From JANRKT01 sp033763355 (GTDB lineage Bacteria; Bacteroidota; Bacteroidia; Chitinophagales; Chitinophagaceae): a stretch of 6,684 nt of DNA. The stretch lies in NCBI GenBank assembly GCA_033763355.1, contig JANRKT010000349.1:1-6684 (forward strand), in the 5' to 3' direction. Each line of letters starts with the position of its first letter. Within the stretch, counting starts at the first letter, position 1. The position numbers and the translations under genes are program-made. Below the pieces are notes generated by a model, which was not told where the DNA came from, made no database searches, and saw nothing but the letters and a program-made list of their open reading frames with translations. Positions 5,605-6,684 of the stretch are shown piece by piece.

Positions 5605-6684
5605 TCAGTTCAGGTTTGTTAAACTTTCTTCGATGGCTTTTATTTTGGCTTCAGCGTCCGATTTCTTTTTTCTTTCAACCTCAATCACTTCCGGTTTTGC
5701 ATTTTGCACAAAGCGTTCGTTGCCTAATTTCTTTTCAACTGACACAAGGAAGCCTTTCAGGTAATTCAGCTCTTTTTGAAGCTCTTCTTTTTGGTTTTCG
5801 GTATTAACGGGTTGTTCTGTGAGCAGGTAAAATTTATCTTTCCCAATAACACTCGAAATGGTTCCGGGCTCAGCTTCGTTTACAAACGTCAGGTGTTCCG
5901 CGTTTACCTGTTTACAGAGAATGGATTGAATGGGCGGGTAAATGTTTTGCTGCTGCGTTTGTATAAACAACCTGATGCTTTCTTTGGGTTTAATCTGCTG
6001 TTTGATCCTTATATCCCTCAGGCCGGTAATTAATTCTTTCAGCAATTTTCCCTGCTCAAGAACTCCCGGCTGGTGGCCGGAAACTTGTGCCTGCTGCCTT
6101 ACAGTCAAATCGTCTCCCTTTTTTCTTTCCTTCAGCTGATGATAAATCTCTTCTGTAATAAAAGGCATGAAGGGATGAAGCAGTTGCATCAGCTCTTCAA
6201 AAAAGTAAACAGTTTTTTGATAAACATCTTTTTCAATGGGCTGCTCAAACCCTGGCTTTACCCATTCCAGGTACCAACTGCAGAAATCATCCCATATAAG
6301 TGAGTAAACAGTTTTCAATGCTTCGCTTAAGCGGAAGTCTTTGTATAAATTTTCAAGTTCTGCTTTTACTTCATTCAACCTGTTTTCAAACCACTCAATT
6401 GCAAAATTCCCGGATGACTGTTGACTGCCCACTGTTGACTGCTGAATGCCAACTGCTGACTGTGGACTATTGGCTGCCGGCTGTCTTCCTTCCCACATCT
6501 TTACCAGCTTCAGTGCATTCCATAACTTGTTATTGAAATTTCGTCCCTGCTCATTGCTGGCTTCATCCCACAAAAGGTCATTACCTGCAGGAGAAGAAAT
6601 CAATATGCCGAAGCGTACAGCATCAGCGCCGTATTTATCAATTAATCCAAGCAGGTCAGGCGAATTGCCCAACTGCTTGCTCAT
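5605..6684 (-). CDS. valS: Valyl-tRNA synthetase, C-terminal part (5' end outside the window)
   Basis: Cytoplasmic class I synthetase that charges tRNA-Val. The window holds the last 359 residues of what is normally an 870-950 residue protein. The first residues here, MSKQLGNSPDLLGLIDKYGA, begin at the Met of the KMSKS ATP-binding loop, so this Met is internal and the true start lies beyond position 6684. ADAVRFGILISSPAGNDLLWDE (20-41) and NFNNKLWNALKLVKMWEG (49-66) close the catalytic domain. The helical anticodon-binding domain is seen at RLSEALKTVYSLIWDDFCSWYLEWVKP (118-144) and LLHPFMPFITEEIYHQL (168-184). The C-terminal coiled-coil tRNA arm is at about 298-356 (KEELQKELNYLKGFLVSVEK and on), with the typical LGNERFVQNAKPEVIEVER. 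Unusual: residues 68-92 (QPAANSPQSAVGIQQSTVGS and on) are a low-complexity insert encoded by a 7-bp tandem repeat. The reading frame is intact and the gene is expected to be functional. Confidence 0.95.
   Translation of the reverse strand: MSKQLGNSPDLLGLIDKYGADAVRFGILISSPAGNDLLWDEASNEQGRNFNNKLWNALKLVKMWEGRQPAANSPQSAVGIQQSTVGSQQSSGNFAIEWFENRLNEVKAELENLYKDFRLSEALKTVYSLIWDDFCSWYLEWVKPGFEQPIEKDVYQKTVYFFEELMQLLHPFMPFITEEIYHQLKERKKGDDLTVRQQAQVSGHQPGVLEQGKLLKELITGLRDIRIKQQIKPKESIRLFIQTQQQNIYPPIQSILCKQVNAEHLTFVNEAEPGTISSVIGKDKFYLLTEQPVNTENQKEELQKELNYLKGFLVSVEKKLGNERFVQNAKPEVIEVERKKKSDAEAKIKAIEESLTNLN
6414..6483. repeat. Heptanucleotide NNNACTG tandem repeat inside valS
   Basis: Ten gapless 7-bp units run atgactg, ttgactg, cccactg, ttgactg, ctgaatg, ccaactg, ctgactg, tggacta, ttggctg, ccggctg on the plus strand. 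On the coding strand this is CAGTNNN. Three units equal seven codons, so translation gives a 7-residue period: QPAANSP, QSAVGIQ, QSTVGSQ, QSSG. It is the same unit family as the array at 5071-5105. Confidence 0.88.

Noticed and set aside
6048..6112. Second repeat insertion in valS (QQAQVSGHQPGVLEQGK region)
   Set aside because: The protein stretch looks like a variable linker, but the DNA shows no 7-bp or other clear period.
6682..6684. ATG at the right edge as the start of the 359-residue valS frame
   Set aside because: It is the Met of the KMSKS catalytic loop, so the frame simply continues upstream outside the window.

Overview
This window looks like chromosomal DNA of a member of the Bacteroidota, most likely a Chitinophagaceae-like organism. 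The base composition leans to AT. There are no clear Shine-Dalgarno sequences before the starts I could judge. One secreted protein resembles the C-terminal domain of the gliding/type IX secretion protein GldM. The exported proteins have the 'A-Q' type signal-peptide end common in this phylum. The taxonomic call is inference from style, not from a marker-gene comparison.

Layout: positions 1-371 (minus strand) hold the N-terminal third or quarter of an FGGY-family sugar kinase, probably a gluconokinase, cut by the window edge. Positions 372-671 carry no gene but contain two near-identical palindromic repeats built on CCACAGATTACACAGATT. Next come two overlapping minus-strand genes: a PrsW-like intramembrane protease (1159-1884) and a GNAT acetyltransferase (672-1172), evidently one operon. 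A divergent intergenic region (1885-2123) carries a half copy of the same repeat. It is followed by the dominant gene of the window (2124-4985, plus strand), a 953-residue exported protein. I read it as a zinc metallopeptidase domain, a TolB-like propeller and a C-terminal outer-membrane barrel with Omp85-like features.

The convergent gap 4986-5106 is packed with two kinds of 7-bp tandem repeat. Beyond it, on the minus strand, lie the small GldM-C-like secreted protein (5107-5562) and the 3' part of valyl-tRNA synthetase (5605-6684), which enters the window exactly at the Met of its KMSKS loop. The synthetase gene carries its own 70-bp run of the same 7-bp repeat family found after the GldM-like gene. 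That run is translated in frame into a roughly 7-residue periodic linker between the catalytic and anticodon-binding domains.

The genes do not form one pathway. Central metabolism and translation (sugar kinase, valS) sit beside envelope functions (PrsW-like protease, metallopeptidase-barrel protein, GldM-like protein). The two most interesting items are the protease-propeller-barrel fusion and the invasion of an essential gene by a heptanucleotide repeat. No RNA genes, CRISPR arrays or insertion sequences were seen.
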